Source of the DNA: Pseudomonas fildesensis
Lineage (GTDB): Bacteria; Pseudomonadota; Gammaproteobacteria; Pseudomonadales; Pseudomonadaceae
Reading direction: 5' to 3'
NCBI RefSeq assembly: GCF_001050345.1
Contig: NZ_LFMW01000018.1
Location: 62,001 to 126,000, forward strand
Length of the DNA: 64,000 nt
The notes below the pieces were generated by a model. It was not told where the DNA came from, did not search any database, and saw nothing but the letters and a program-made list of their open reading frames with translations. Below, piece after piece: positions 8,515 to 17,107 of the stretch (its first letter is position 1; every line of letters starts with the position of its first letter). A program made the position numbers and the translations under genes.

Positions 8515-10287
8515 ATGGCTAACATTCCAACTATTTCCTTCGATGCCATCATTATTGGCGGCGGCGGTGCCGGCATGCGCGCAGCGCTGCAACTGGCCGA
8601 GGGCGGTCACAAGACTGCCGTGATCACCAAGGTGTTCCCGACGCGCTCCCACACCGTATCGGCCCAGGGTGGCATCACCTGCGCCATCGCGTCCGCCGAC
8701 CCGAACGATGACTGGCGCTGGCACATGTACGATACCGTCAAGGGTTCCGACTACATCGGTGACCAGGACGCTATCGAATACATGTGTCAGGAAGGTCCGG
8801 CTGCGGTGTTCGAGCTGGACCACATGGGCCTGCCGTTCTCCCGTACCGAGCAAGGCCGTATCTACCAGCGTCCATTCGGCGGCCAGTCGAAGGATTACGG
8901 TAAAGGTGGGCAGGCTGCCCGTACCTGCGCTGCTTCCGACCGTACCGGTCACGCGCTGCTGCACACCCTTTATCAGGGCAACCTGAAAGCCGGCACCACG
9001 TTCCTCAACGAGTACTACGCAGTTGACCTGGTGAAAAACCAGGACGGCGCATTCGTTGGCGTGATCGCCATCTGCATCGAAACCGGTGAAACCTCCTACA
9101 TCCGCGCCAAGGCTACTGTCCTGGCGACCGGTGGTGCAGGCCGTATCTACGCTTCGACCACCAATGCCCTGATCAACACCGGTGACGGCGTCGGCATGGC
9201 ACTGCGTGCTGGCGTGCCGGTACAAGACATTGAAATGTGGCAGTTCCACCCGACCGGCATCGCCGGTGCGGGCGTACTGGTCACCGAAGGTTGCCGTGGT
9301 GAAGGTGGCTACCTGATCAACAAGAACGGCGAGCGCTTCATGGAGCGTTATGCTCCGAACGCGAAAGACCTTGCCGGTCGTGACGTTGTGGCCCGTTCGA
9401 TGGTCAAGGAAATCATTGCCGGTAACGGCTGTGGCCCGAATGGCGACCACGTGCTGCTCAAGCTTGATCACCTGGGCGAAGAAGTGCTGCACAGCCGTCT
9501 GCCAGGTATCTGCGAGCTGTCCAAGACCTTTGCTCACGTTGACCCGGTGGTTGCTCCGGTTCCGGTTGTTCCGACTTGCCACTATATGATGGGCGGTGTT
9601 CCGACCAACATTCATGGCCAGGCGATCACTCAGAACGCCGAAGGCGTGGACGAGATCATTCATGGTCTGTTCGCGGTAGGCGAAGTGGCTTGCGTATCGG
9701 TACACGGTGCCAACCGCTTGGGCGGCAACTCGCTGCTCGACCTGGTGGTATTCGGCCGCGCTGCCGGCCTGCACCTGGAAAAGGCACTGACCGACGGCAT
9801 TCACTACGATGACGCGACCGACGCCAACATCGAAGCCGCCCTGTCGCGCCTGTCCGCTCTGAACGAGCGTACCGATGGCGAAGACGTGGCTACCCTGCGT
9901 CGCGAGCTGCAAAGCTGCATGCAGAACTACTTCGGCGTATTCCGTACCGGCGAATACATGCAGAAAGGTATTGCCCAGCTGGCCGACCTGCGCACGCGCA
10001 TCGCCAACGTCAAGATCAACGATAAGAGCCAGGCGTTCAACACCGCTCGTATCGAAGCCCTTGAGCTGCAAAACCTGTTGGAAGTGGCTGAAGCGACTGC
10101 GATTGCCGCCGAGGTTCGTAAAGAGTCCCGTGGCGCTCACGCTCGTGAAGACTTTGAAGATCGCGACGACGAAAACTGGTTGTGCCACACCCTGTTCTTC
10201 CCGGGTGACAAGCGCGTGACCAAGCGGGCCGTGAACTTCTCGCCGAAGACTGTTCCGACGTTTGAACCGAAAATTCGGACTTACTAA
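8515..10287 (+). CDS. sdhA: Succinate dehydrogenase flavoprotein subunit
   Basis: The catalytic subunit of complex II, which oxidises succinate to fumarate at a covalently bound FAD on the cytoplasmic face. It is 590 residues. The Rossmann motif IIIGGGGAGMRAALQLAEGG is at 12-31. The FAD-linking His46 is in FPTRSHTVSAQGG. Dicarboxylate-binding and catalytic segments are visible: QFHPTGIAGAGVL, the arginine in GRDVVARS, HGANRLGGNSLLDLVVFGR and RTGEYMQKG. Length and composition match other Pseudomonas SdhA proteins. It follows sdhD by 3 bp and precedes sdhB by 11 bp. Confidence 0.98.
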   Translation: MANIPTISFDAIIIGGGGAGMRAALQLAEGGHKTAVITKVFPTRSHTVSAQGGITCAIASADPNDDWRWHMYDTVKGSDYIGDQDAIEYMCQEGPAAVFELDHMGLPFSRTEQGRIYQRPFGGQSKDYGKGGQAARTCAASDRTGHALLHTLYQGNLKAGTTFLNEYYAVDLVKNQDGAFVGVIAICIETGETSYIRAKATVLATGGAGRIYASTTNALINTGDGVGMALRAGVPVQDIEMWQFHPTGIAGAGVLVTEGCRGEGGYLINKNGERFMERYAPNAKDLAGRDVVARSMVKEIIAGNGCGPNGDHVLLKLDHLGEEVLHSRLPGICELSKTFAHVDPVVAPVPVVPTCHYMMGGVPTNIHGQAITQNAEGVDEIIHGLFAVGEVACVSVHGANRLGGNSLLDLVVFGRAAGLHLEKALTDGIHYDDATDANIEAALSRLSALNERTDGEDVATLRRELQSCMQNYFGVFRTGEYMQKGIAQLADLRTRIANVKINDKSQAFNTARIEALELQNLLEVAEATAIAAEVRKESRGAHAREDFEDRDDENWLCHTLFFPGDKRVTKRAVNFSPKTVPTFEPKIRTY

Positions 10288-10298
10288 GGGTGGCTGCC

Positions 10299-11003
10299 AT
10301 GTTGAAAGTCAGTGTTTACCGCTACAACCCTGATCAGGACGCTGCGCCGTTCATGCAGGAATTCCAGGTCGATACCGGTGGTAAAGACCTGATGGTGCTG
10401 GATGTATTGGCACTGATCAAAGAGCAGGACGAGGGTTTCTCCTATCGTCGCTCTTGCCGTGAAGGTGTGTGCGGTTCCGACGGCATGAACATCAACGGCA
10501 AAAACGGCCTGGCGTGCATCACGCCGCTGTCCGCCGTGGTGAAAGGCAACAAGCTGATCGTTCGTCCTCTGCCAGGTTTGCCGGTTATCCGTGACCTGGT
10601 CGTCGATATGAGCATCTTCTACAAGCAATACGAGAAAGTTAAGCCGTTCCTGCAGAACGACACGCCGGCTCCGGCCATCGAGCGTCTGCAGTCCCCTGAA
10701 GAGCGCGAAAAGCTCGACGGTCTGTACGAGTGCATCCTGTGCGCTTGCTGCTCGACCTCCTGCCCGTCCTTCTGGTGGAACCCGGACAAGTTCCTGGGTC
10801 CAGCTGCCCTGCTGCAAGCGTATCGCTTCCTGGCAGACAGCCGTGACACCAAGACGTCCGAGCGTCTGGCTTCACTGGATGACCCGTTCAGCGTATTCCG
10901 CTGCCGCGGGATCATGAACTGCGTCAACGTATGTCCTAAAGGCCTGAACCCGACTAAGGCCATTGGTCACATCCGTAACATGCTGCTGCAAAGCGGCGTG
11001 TAA
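10299..11003 (+). CDS. sdhB: Succinate dehydrogenase iron-sulfur subunit
   Basis: Passes electrons from SdhA to the quinone site through three clusters. It is 234 residues. The [2Fe-2S] ligands are in SCREGVCGSDGMNINGKNG followed by LAC; the C-terminal [4Fe-4S] and [3Fe-4S] ligands are in CILCACCSTSCP, FRCRGIMNC and NVCPKGLNPTKAIGHIR. The ATG at 10299 is preferred because AAGGG lies 8 bp upstream and homologues begin MLKVSVYRYNPDQD; a GTG at 10290 would add three residues. It is the last sdh gene before a 261-bp gap to sucA. Confidence 0.97.
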   Translation: MLKVSVYRYNPDQDAAPFMQEFQVDTGGKDLMVLDVLALIKEQDEGFSYRRSCREGVCGSDGMNINGKNGLACITPLSAVVKGNKLIVRPLPGLPVIRDLVVDMSIFYKQYEKVKPFLQNDTPAPAIERLQSPEEREKLDGLYECILCACCSTSCPSFWWNPDKFLGPAALLQAYRFLADSRDTKTSERLASLDDPFSVFRCRGIMNCVNVCPKGLNPTKAIGHIRNMLLQSGV

Positions 11004-11043
11004 CTGACGTTGTAACAAAGCAGGACCGTTGTGCCCGTAAATG

Positions 11044-11077
11044 CTGCGGCGCAGGCTTCAACCGGCGCCGTAGTTTT
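11044..11077 (+). terminator. Possible terminator/attenuator between sdhB and sucA
   Basis: A 9-bp stem CTGCGGCGC / GCGCCGTAG (one G-T pair) with a 12-nt loop is followed by TTTT, 41 bp after sdhB. It is weaker than a classic terminator, so read-through into sucA is likely. It could set different sdh and suc levels. Confidence 0.5.
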
Positions 11078-11140
11078 AACTTGAGCAGCGACTTACAAAG
11101 CCGCGGCTCTTATTTTGAAGAAATGAGACAAGCAGGGGCA

Positions 11141-11158
11141 TTCGGGTTGGTACCCGAA
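11141..11158 (+). other. Small perfect hairpin in the sdhB-sucA gap
   Basis: TTCGGGT / ACCCGAA with a TGGT loop, about 110 nt before the sucA start. Its role is unknown; it may be an RNA processing or stabilising element. Confidence 0.4.
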
Positions 11159-11264
11159 CTATCAGCGTGATCCTAAGTGGCTTGTTTTGGTCGCTGCACT
11201 TGGCCTTTTGCAAGCAAACTCGGTGTTTTCGCCGGTGGTGTCCCCAAATCGAGGGTGACCAAGC

Positions 11265-14096
11265 ATGCAAGAAAGCGTGATGCAGCGCATGTGGAACAGC
11301 GGCTATCTTTCAGGTGGTAACGCTGCCTATGTGGAAGAGCTTTATGAGCTCTACCTGCACGACCCTAACGCTGTGCCAGAAGAATGGCGCACCAAATTTC
11401 AGACGTTGTCTTCAGACGGCAACGCTGCCACCGATGTATCGCATGCAACAATTCGCGATCAGTTCGTGCTGCTGGCAAAGAACCAGCGCCGCGCTCAACC
11501 GGTTTCCGCCGGGAGCGTGAGCAGTGGGCATGAGAAGAAGCAAGTTGAAGTACTGCGACTGATCCAGGCCTACCGGATGCGTGGCCACCAGGCGGCCCAG
11601 CTTGACCCGCTGGGGCTCTGGCAGCGTCCTGCACCTGCTGACCTGTCGATCAATCATTACGGCTTGACCAATGCCGATCTTGATACGACCTTCCGTGCCG
11701 GCGACCTGTTCATCGGCAAAGAGGAAGCGAGCCTACGCGAAATTCACGAAGCGTTGCAGCAGACATATTGCCGCACCATCGGCGCTGAATTTACGCACAT
11801 CACCGATTCCGAGCAGCGTCACTGGTTCCAGCATCGTCTGGAAGGTGTGCGTGGTCGTCCGGTGTTGTCCGCCGATGTGCGCAGCCACCTGCTCGAACGC
11901 GTGACGGCAGCTGAAGGCCTCGAAAAATACCTGGGTACCAAATACCCGGGCACCAAGCGTTTCGGCCTGGAAGGCGGCGAAAGCCTGATTCCTATGCTCG
12001 ACGAGCTGATCCAGCGTTCCGGTTCCTACGGCACCAAGGAAATCGTGATCGGCATGGCCCACCGTGGCCGCCTGAACGTGCTGGTCAACACCTTCGGCAA
12101 GAACCCGCGCGAGCTGTTCGACGAGTTCGAAGGCAAGAAGAAGGTCGAGCTGGGTTCCGGTGACGTTAAATACCACCAGGGCTTCTCGTCCAACGTGATG
12201 ACCACCGGCGGCGAAGTTCACCTGGCCATGGCCTTCAACCCATCCCACCTGGAAATCGTTTCTCCAGTGGTCGAGGGTTCGGTTCGTGCTCGCCAGGATC
12301 GTCGTAACGATGCCACCGGTGAAAAGGTTCTGCCGATTTCCATCCACGGTGACGCGGCTTTCGCCGGTCAAGGTGTGGTCCTGGAAACCTTCCAGATGTC
12401 GCAGACTCGCGGCTTCAAGACTGGCGGTACCGTTCACATCGTCATCAACAACCAGGTGGGCTTCACCATCAGCAACCCGTTGGACGCGCGTTCCACCGAG
12501 TACGCCACCGACGTTGCCAAGATGATCCAGGCGCCGATCCTCCATGTGAATGGTGATGATCCGGAAGCCGTGCTGTTCGTGACCCAATTGGCCATTGATT
12601 ACCGCATGCAGTTCAAGCGTGACGTGGTGATCGACCTGGTCTGCTACCGTCGTCGCGGCCACAACGAAGCGGATGAGCCTAGCGGCACCCAACCGTTGAT
12701 GTACCAGCAAATCACCAAGCAGCGCACCACCCGTGAGCTGTACGCCGAAAGCCTGACCAAGGCCGGCGTGGTTGACGATGAGCGTGTTCAGGCGAAGATC
12801 GATGAATACCGCAACGCGCTGGACAACGGTCTGCACGTCGTGAAAAGCCTGGTCAAAGAGCCGAACAAAGAGCTGTTCGTTGACTGGCGTCCGTACCTGG
12901 GCCATGCCTGGACCGCGCGTCACGACACCTCGTTCGATCTGAAGACCCTGCAGGAACTGTCTGCCAAGCTGCTGGAAGTTCCAGACGGCTTCGTCGTACA
13001 GCGTCAGGTCGCGAAGATCTACGAAGACCGTCAGAAGATGCAAGCCGGCGGCCTGCCGATCAACTGGGGTTACGCTGAAACCATGGCGTACGCGACCCTG
13101 GCGTTTGAGGGTCACCCGATTCGCATGACCGGCCAGGACATCGGCCGCGGTACGTTCTCGCACCGTCACGCTGTGCTGCACAACCAGAAAGACGCGGGTA
13201 CCTACATCCCGTTGCAGAACCTGTACAAAGGCCAGCCACGTTTCGACCTGTTCGATTCGTTCCTGTCCGAGGAAGCCGTACTGGCCTTCGAATACGGTTA
13301 CTCGACCACCACGCCTGAGGCGCTGGTGATCTGGGAAGCCCAGTTCGGCGACTTCGCCAACGGTGCCCAGGTGGTTATTGACCAGTTCATCACCAGCGGC
13401 GAGCACAAGTGGGGCCGTCTGTGCGGTCTGACCATGCTGCTGCCACACGGTTATGAAGGTCAGGGTCCGGAGCACTCCTCGGCCCGTCTGGAGCGTTACC
13501 TGCAGTTGTGCGCTGAGCACAACATCCAGGTATGCGTGCCGACCACCCCGGCCCAGATCTACCACTTGCTGCGTCGCCAGGTGATTCGCCCGCTGCGCAA
13601 GCCGCTGGTAGTGCTGACGCCGAAGTCGCTGCTGCGTCATAAATTGGCCATCTCGACCCTGGAAGATCTGGCGGACGGTTCGTTCCAGACCGTGATTCCG
13701 GAAATCGATGCGCTGGACGCGGCCAAAGTGACTCGCCTGATCCTGTGCAGCGGCAAGGTCTACTACGACCTGCTGGAAAAACGCCGTGCCGAAGGCCGCG
13801 AAGACATCGCCATCGTGCGTATCGAGCAGCTTTACCCGTTCCCGGAAGATGACCTGATGGAGATCATCGCGCCTTACACCAACCTCACCCATGCGGTGTG
13901 GTGTCAGGAAGAACCGATGAACCAGGGCGCGTGGTACAGCAGCCAGCATCACCTGCGTCGCAGCATCGGTAACCACAACAAGGCCCTGGGCCTGGAGTAC
14001 GCCGGTCGTGATGCTTCTGCTGCACCAGCATGTGGTTACGCGTCGATGCACGCCGAGCAGCAGGCAAAACTGCTGCAAGATGCTTTCACTGTTTAA
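11265..14096 (+). CDS. sucA: 2-oxoglutarate dehydrogenase E1 component
   Basis: The thiamine-diphosphate enzyme that decarboxylates 2-oxoglutarate and passes the succinyl group to the lipoyl arm of SucB. It is 943 residues. The N-terminal E2-binding segment (WNSGYLSGGNAAYVEELYEL) leads to the ThDP/Mg region with IGMAHRGRLNVLVNTFGKNP, the GDAAFAGQGVVLE segment, and NNQVGFTISNP. The C-terminal transketolase-like half includes GQDIGRGTFSHRHAV and HGYEGQGPEHSSARLERYLQ. GAGGG is 9 bp before the ATG. It is co-directional with sucB, 44 bp away. Confidence 0.98.
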   Translation: MQESVMQRMWNSGYLSGGNAAYVEELYELYLHDPNAVPEEWRTKFQTLSSDGNAATDVSHATIRDQFVLLAKNQRRAQPVSAGSVSSGHEKKQVEVLRLIQAYRMRGHQAAQLDPLGLWQRPAPADLSINHYGLTNADLDTTFRAGDLFIGKEEASLREIHEALQQTYCRTIGAEFTHITDSEQRHWFQHRLEGVRGRPVLSADVRSHLLERVTAAEGLEKYLGTKYPGTKRFGLEGGESLIPMLDELIQRSGSYGTKEIVIGMAHRGRLNVLVNTFGKNPRELFDEFEGKKKVELGSGDVKYHQGFSSNVMTTGGEVHLAMAFNPSHLEIVSPVVEGSVRARQDRRNDATGEKVLPISIHGDAAFAGQGVVLETFQMSQTRGFKTGGTVHIVINNQVGFTISNPLDARSTEYATDVAKMIQAPILHVNGDDPEAVLFVTQLAIDYRMQFKRDVVIDLVCYRRRGHNEADEPSGTQPLMYQQITKQRTTRELYAESLTKAGVVDDERVQAKIDEYRNALDNGLHVVKSLVKEPNKELFVDWRPYLGHAWTARHDTSFDLKTLQELSAKLLEVPDGFVVQRQVAKIYEDRQKMQAGGLPINWGYAETMAYATLAFEGHPIRMTGQDIGRGTFSHRHAVLHNQKDAGTYIPLQNLYKGQPRFDLFDSFLSEEAVLAFEYGYSTTTPEALVIWEAQFGDFANGAQVVIDQFITSGEHKWGRLCGLTMLLPHGYEGQGPEHSSARLERYLQLCAEHNIQVCVPTTPAQIYHLLRRQVIRPLRKPLVVLTPKSLLRHKLAISTLEDLADGSFQTVIPEIDALDAAKVTRLILCSGKVYYDLLEKRRAEGREDIAIVRIEQLYPFPEDDLMEIIAPYTNLTHAVWCQEEPMNQGAWYSSQHHLRRSIGNHNKALGLEYAGRDASAAPACGYASMHAEQQAKLLQDAFTV

Positions 14097-14140
14097 CGCC
14101 TTCGCGCTGACTGAAACCGAATTTTAAGGACCCACAGATA

Positions 14141-15367
14141 ATGGCTATCGAAATCAAAGCCCCGTCATTCCCGGAATCGGTTGCCGATGGCACCGTTGCC
14201 ACCTGGCACAAGAAACCAGGTGAGGCCGTCAAGCGTGACGACCTGATCGTTGACATCGAGACTGACAAAGTTGTTCTGGAAGTGTTGGCCGAAGCCGACG
14301 GCGTCCTGGGCGCTATCGTGGCTGAAGAGGGCGCTACCGTCCTGTCGAACCAGGTATTGGGTTCGATCGAAGAGGGCAGCGCTGCTGCCGCTGCTCCAGC
14401 CGCCGCTGCTGCACCGGCTGCTGCTTCTGCCCCAGCCGCCGCTCCGGCTGCTGCTGGCGAAGATCCAATCGCTGCACCGGCTGCACGTCAGCTGGCCGAA
14501 GAAAACGGCATCAACCTGGCTTCCATCAAAGGCACCGGCAAAGACGGCCGTGTGACCAAGGAAGACGTGGTTGCCGCAGTTGAAGCCAAGAAAAACGCTC
14601 CAGCTGCCGCACCTGCCAAGGCTGCTGCTCCTGCTGCCGCTGCTCCAGTGTTCGCTGCTGGCGACCGCACCGAGAAGCGCGTACCGATGACTCGCGTACG
14701 TGCCACCGTGGCCAAGCGCCTGGTTGAAGCTCAGTCGAACATGGCGATGCTGACCACTTTCAACGAAGTCGACATGACCGAAGTCATGGCCCTGCGTTCG
14801 AAGTACAAGGACCTGTTCGAGAAGTCCCACAACGGCGTACGCCTGGGTTTCATGTCGTTCTTCGTGAAAGCGGCCACCGAAGCGCTGAAGCGCTACCCGG
14901 CAGTCAACGCTTCCATCGACGGCACCGACATCGTTTACCACGGCTATGCAGACGTCGGCGTTGCCGTGTCCAGCGACCGTGGCCTGGTGGTTCCGGTTCT
15001 GCGTAACGCCGAACTGATGAGCCTGGCTGAAATCGAGGGCGGCATCGCCGGCTTCGGCAAGAAAGCCCGTGACGGCAAGCTGACCATCGACGAGATGACC
15101 GGTGGTACCTTCACCATCACCAACGGTGGTACCTTCGGTTCGATGATGTCGACCCCGATCGTCAACCCGCCACAAGCCGCAATCCTGGGCATGCACAACA
15201 TCCTCCAGCGTCCGATGGCCATCAACGGCCAGGTCGTGATCCGCCCGATGATGTACCTGGCGCTGTCTTACGATCACCGCCTGATCGATGGTAAAGAAGC
15301 CGTGACTTTCCTGGTGACCATCAAGAACCTGCTGGAAGACCCGGCTCGTCTGCTGCTGGATATCTGA
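14141..15367 (+). CDS. sucB: Dihydrolipoyllysine succinyltransferase (E2 of 2-oxoglutarate dehydrogenase)
   Basis: The core subunit, which transfers succinyl groups from the lipoyl arm to CoA. It is 408 residues. One lipoyl domain (1-78) has the modified lysine K43 in VDIETDKVVLEV. An Ala/Pro-rich flexible linker (about 80-103) leads to a peripheral subunit-binding domain (about 105-150, PAARQLAEENGINLASIKG). A second Ala-rich linker leads to the catalytic domain (about 180-408), ending in the active-site signature LSYDHRLIDGKEAV. Having a single lipoyl domain fits SucB rather than the pyruvate complex E2. Confidence 0.98.
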   Translation: MAIEIKAPSFPESVADGTVATWHKKPGEAVKRDDLIVDIETDKVVLEVLAEADGVLGAIVAEEGATVLSNQVLGSIEEGSAAAAAPAAAAAPAAASAPAAAPAAAGEDPIAAPAARQLAEENGINLASIKGTGKDGRVTKEDVVAAVEAKKNAPAAAPAKAAAPAAAAPVFAAGDRTEKRVPMTRVRATVAKRLVEAQSNMAMLTTFNEVDMTEVMALRSKYKDLFEKSHNGVRLGFMSFFVKAATEALKRYPAVNASIDGTDIVYHGYADVGVAVSSDRGLVVPVLRNAELMSLAEIEGGIAGFGKKARDGKLTIDEMTGGTFTITNGGTFGSMMSTPIVNPPQAAILGMHNILQRPMAINGQVVIRPMMYLALSYDHRLIDGKEAVTFLVTIKNLLEDPARLLLDI

Positions 15368-15378
15368 TAGAAGCAGCT

Positions 15379-15430
15379 GCAGGCTTCAAGTGACACACTG
15401 CCGGATAAGGCAGTTGGGCTTGAAGCCTGC
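15379..15430 (+). repeat. Hairpin repeat between sucB and lpdG
   Basis: Perfect 12-bp arms GCAGGCTTCAAG / CTTGAAGCCTGC flank a 28-nt loop that contains its own stem (actgcc / ggcagt). There is no T-tract. It probably affects mRNA folding or decay inside the operon. Confidence 0.65.
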
Positions 15431-15468
15431 GGCTTGAAAGCTTGCTGCTAAATAGAGGAACTATTTTC

Positions 15469-16905
15469 ATGTCGCAGAAATTTGACGTTGTAGTGATTGG
15501 TGCAGGTCCTGGCGGCTATGTTGCCGCCATCAAGGCCGCACAACTGGGCCTCTCGACTGCTTGCATCGAAAAATACACCGACAAGGAAGGCAAACTGGCA
15601 TTGGGCGGTACTTGCCTGAACGTTGGTTGCATTCCTTCCAAGGCGCTGCTGGACAGCTCCTGGAAATTCCACGAAGCGCAAAGCGGTTTTGCCATCCACG
15701 GCATCAACCACGCTGGCGTGACCATGGACGTACCTGCAATGGTCGGCCGCAAAGCCAACATCGTCAAAGGCCTGACCTCCGGCGTTGCGACCCTGTTCAA
15801 GGCCAACGGCGTCACTTCCCTGCAAGGCCACGGCAAACTGCTGGCCGGCAAGAAAGTTGAAATCACCAAGCCAGACGGTTCGGTTGAAATCATCGAAGCC
15901 GAGAACGTGATCCTGGCTCCAGGTTCGCGTCCAATCGACATTCCACCGGCACCAGTTGATCAGAACGTGATCGTTGATTCGACCGGCGCCCTGGAGTTCC
16001 AATCGGTTCCAAAGCGTCTGGGCGTGATCGGCGCTGGCGTGATCGGCCTGGAACTGGGTTCGGTCTGGTCCCGCCTGGGTTCAGAAGTGACTGTGCTGGA
16101 AGCCCTGGACACGTTCCTGCTGGCTGCCGACACCGCTGTGTCCAAAGAAGCGCTGAAAACCCTGACCAAACAAGGTCTGGACATCAAGCTGGGCGCTCGT
16201 GTGACCGGCTCGAAGGTTAACGGCGAAGAAGTTGTCGTGACCTACACCGACAAGGATGGCGAACAGACCATCACTTTCGACAAGCTGATCGTAGCCGTTG
16301 GTCGCCGTCCAGTGACTGCCGACCTGTTGGCTTCCGACAGTGGCGTGAACATCGACGAGCGTGGTTTCATCCACGTTGACGATCACTGCGCAACTACCGT
16401 TCCAGGCGTCTACGCCATCGGCGACGTGGTTCGTGGCATGATGCTCGCGCACAAGGCTTCCGAAGAAGGCATCATGGTTGTCGAGCGCATCAAGGGTCAC
16501 AAGACCCAGATGAACTACGACCTGATCCCGTCTGTTATCTACACCCACCCGGAAATTGCATGGGTCGGCAAGAACGAACAGCAGTTGAAAGCTGAAGGCG
16601 TTGAAGTTAACGTCGGCACCTTCCCGTTTGCCGCTTCTGGCCGTGCCATGGCAGCCAACGACACCGGTGGTTTTGTCAAAGTCATCGCTGATGCCAAGAC
16701 TGACCGCGTATTGGGCGTCCACGTGATTGGCCCGAGCGCTGCAGAACTGGTTCAGCAGGGCGCAATCGGTATGGAATTCGGCACCAGTGCCGAGGACCTG
16801 GGCATGATGGTCTTCTCCCATCCGACCCTGTCCGAAGCGTTGCACGAAGCAGCGTTGGCAGTGAATGGCGGCGCCATCCACATCGCCAACAAGAAGAAGC
16901 GCTAA
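15469..16905 (+). CDS. lpdG: Dihydrolipoyl dehydrogenase (E3)
   Basis: Re-oxidises the dihydrolipoyl arm of SucB with FAD and NAD+. It is 478 residues. The FAD Rossmann motif VVIGAGPGGYVAAIKAAQLG is near the N-terminus; the redox disulphide C49/C54 is in GGTCLNVGCIPSK; the NAD motif is in GVIGAGVIGLELGSVWSRLG; the C-terminal active-site histidine is in SHPTLSEALHEA. The start at 15469 has AGAGGAA upstream; an in-frame ATG at 15442 falls in the hairpin region and is less likely. In P. aeruginosa LPD-Glc (lpdG) serves this complex and the glycine cleavage system. Confidence 0.97.
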   Translation: MSQKFDVVVIGAGPGGYVAAIKAAQLGLSTACIEKYTDKEGKLALGGTCLNVGCIPSKALLDSSWKFHEAQSGFAIHGINHAGVTMDVPAMVGRKANIVKGLTSGVATLFKANGVTSLQGHGKLLAGKKVEITKPDGSVEIIEAENVILAPGSRPIDIPPAPVDQNVIVDSTGALEFQSVPKRLGVIGAGVIGLELGSVWSRLGSEVTVLEALDTFLLAADTAVSKEALKTLTKQGLDIKLGARVTGSKVNGEEVVVTYTDKDGEQTITFDKLIVAVGRRPVTADLLASDSGVNIDERGFIHVDDHCATTVPGVYAIGDVVRGMMLAHKASEEGIMVVERIKGHKTQMNYDLIPSVIYTHPEIAWVGKNEQQLKAEGVEVNVGTFPFAASGRAMAANDTGGFVKVIADAKTDRVLGVHVIGPSAAELVQQGAIGMEFGTSAEDLGMMVFSHPTLSEALHEAALAVNGGAIHIANKKKR

Positions 16906-16939
16906 GCGAGATAATAAGAAACCACGGCGGTTGCCCGTC

Positions 16940-16963
16940 GTGAGCCTTGCGCGCAAGACTCAC
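16940..16963 (+). other. Stem-loop in the lpdG-sucC gap
   Basis: GTGAG and CTCAC arms enclose the palindrome cttgcgcgcaag. No T-tract follows. It lies in a 202-bp non-coding gap before sucC in which I see no other clear feature. Confidence 0.35.
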
Positions 16964-17107
16964 CGCGGAATATCCGCTGGACGCAGTCTTGTGCAGCTTG
17001 ACCGGGCTTAAGTTCGGCGAGTTGTGCAAGCAGCAGTCACAGGTGGCGCGGCACTCATAATGAGCGCAGCGCCGAATGCGCAGTACCTAACGAAGACGGT
17101 AAAAAGC

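Noticed and set aside
8164..10188. 674-codon frame antisense to sdhA
   Set aside because: Shadow of sdhD/sdhA; no family features.
11733..14078. 781-codon frame antisense to sucA
   Set aside because: Shadow frame caused by codon bias of sucA.
14380..14660. Ala-codon repeats in sucB
   Set aside because: They encode the flexible Ala/Pro linkers of an E2 enzyme; not a DNA repeat element.
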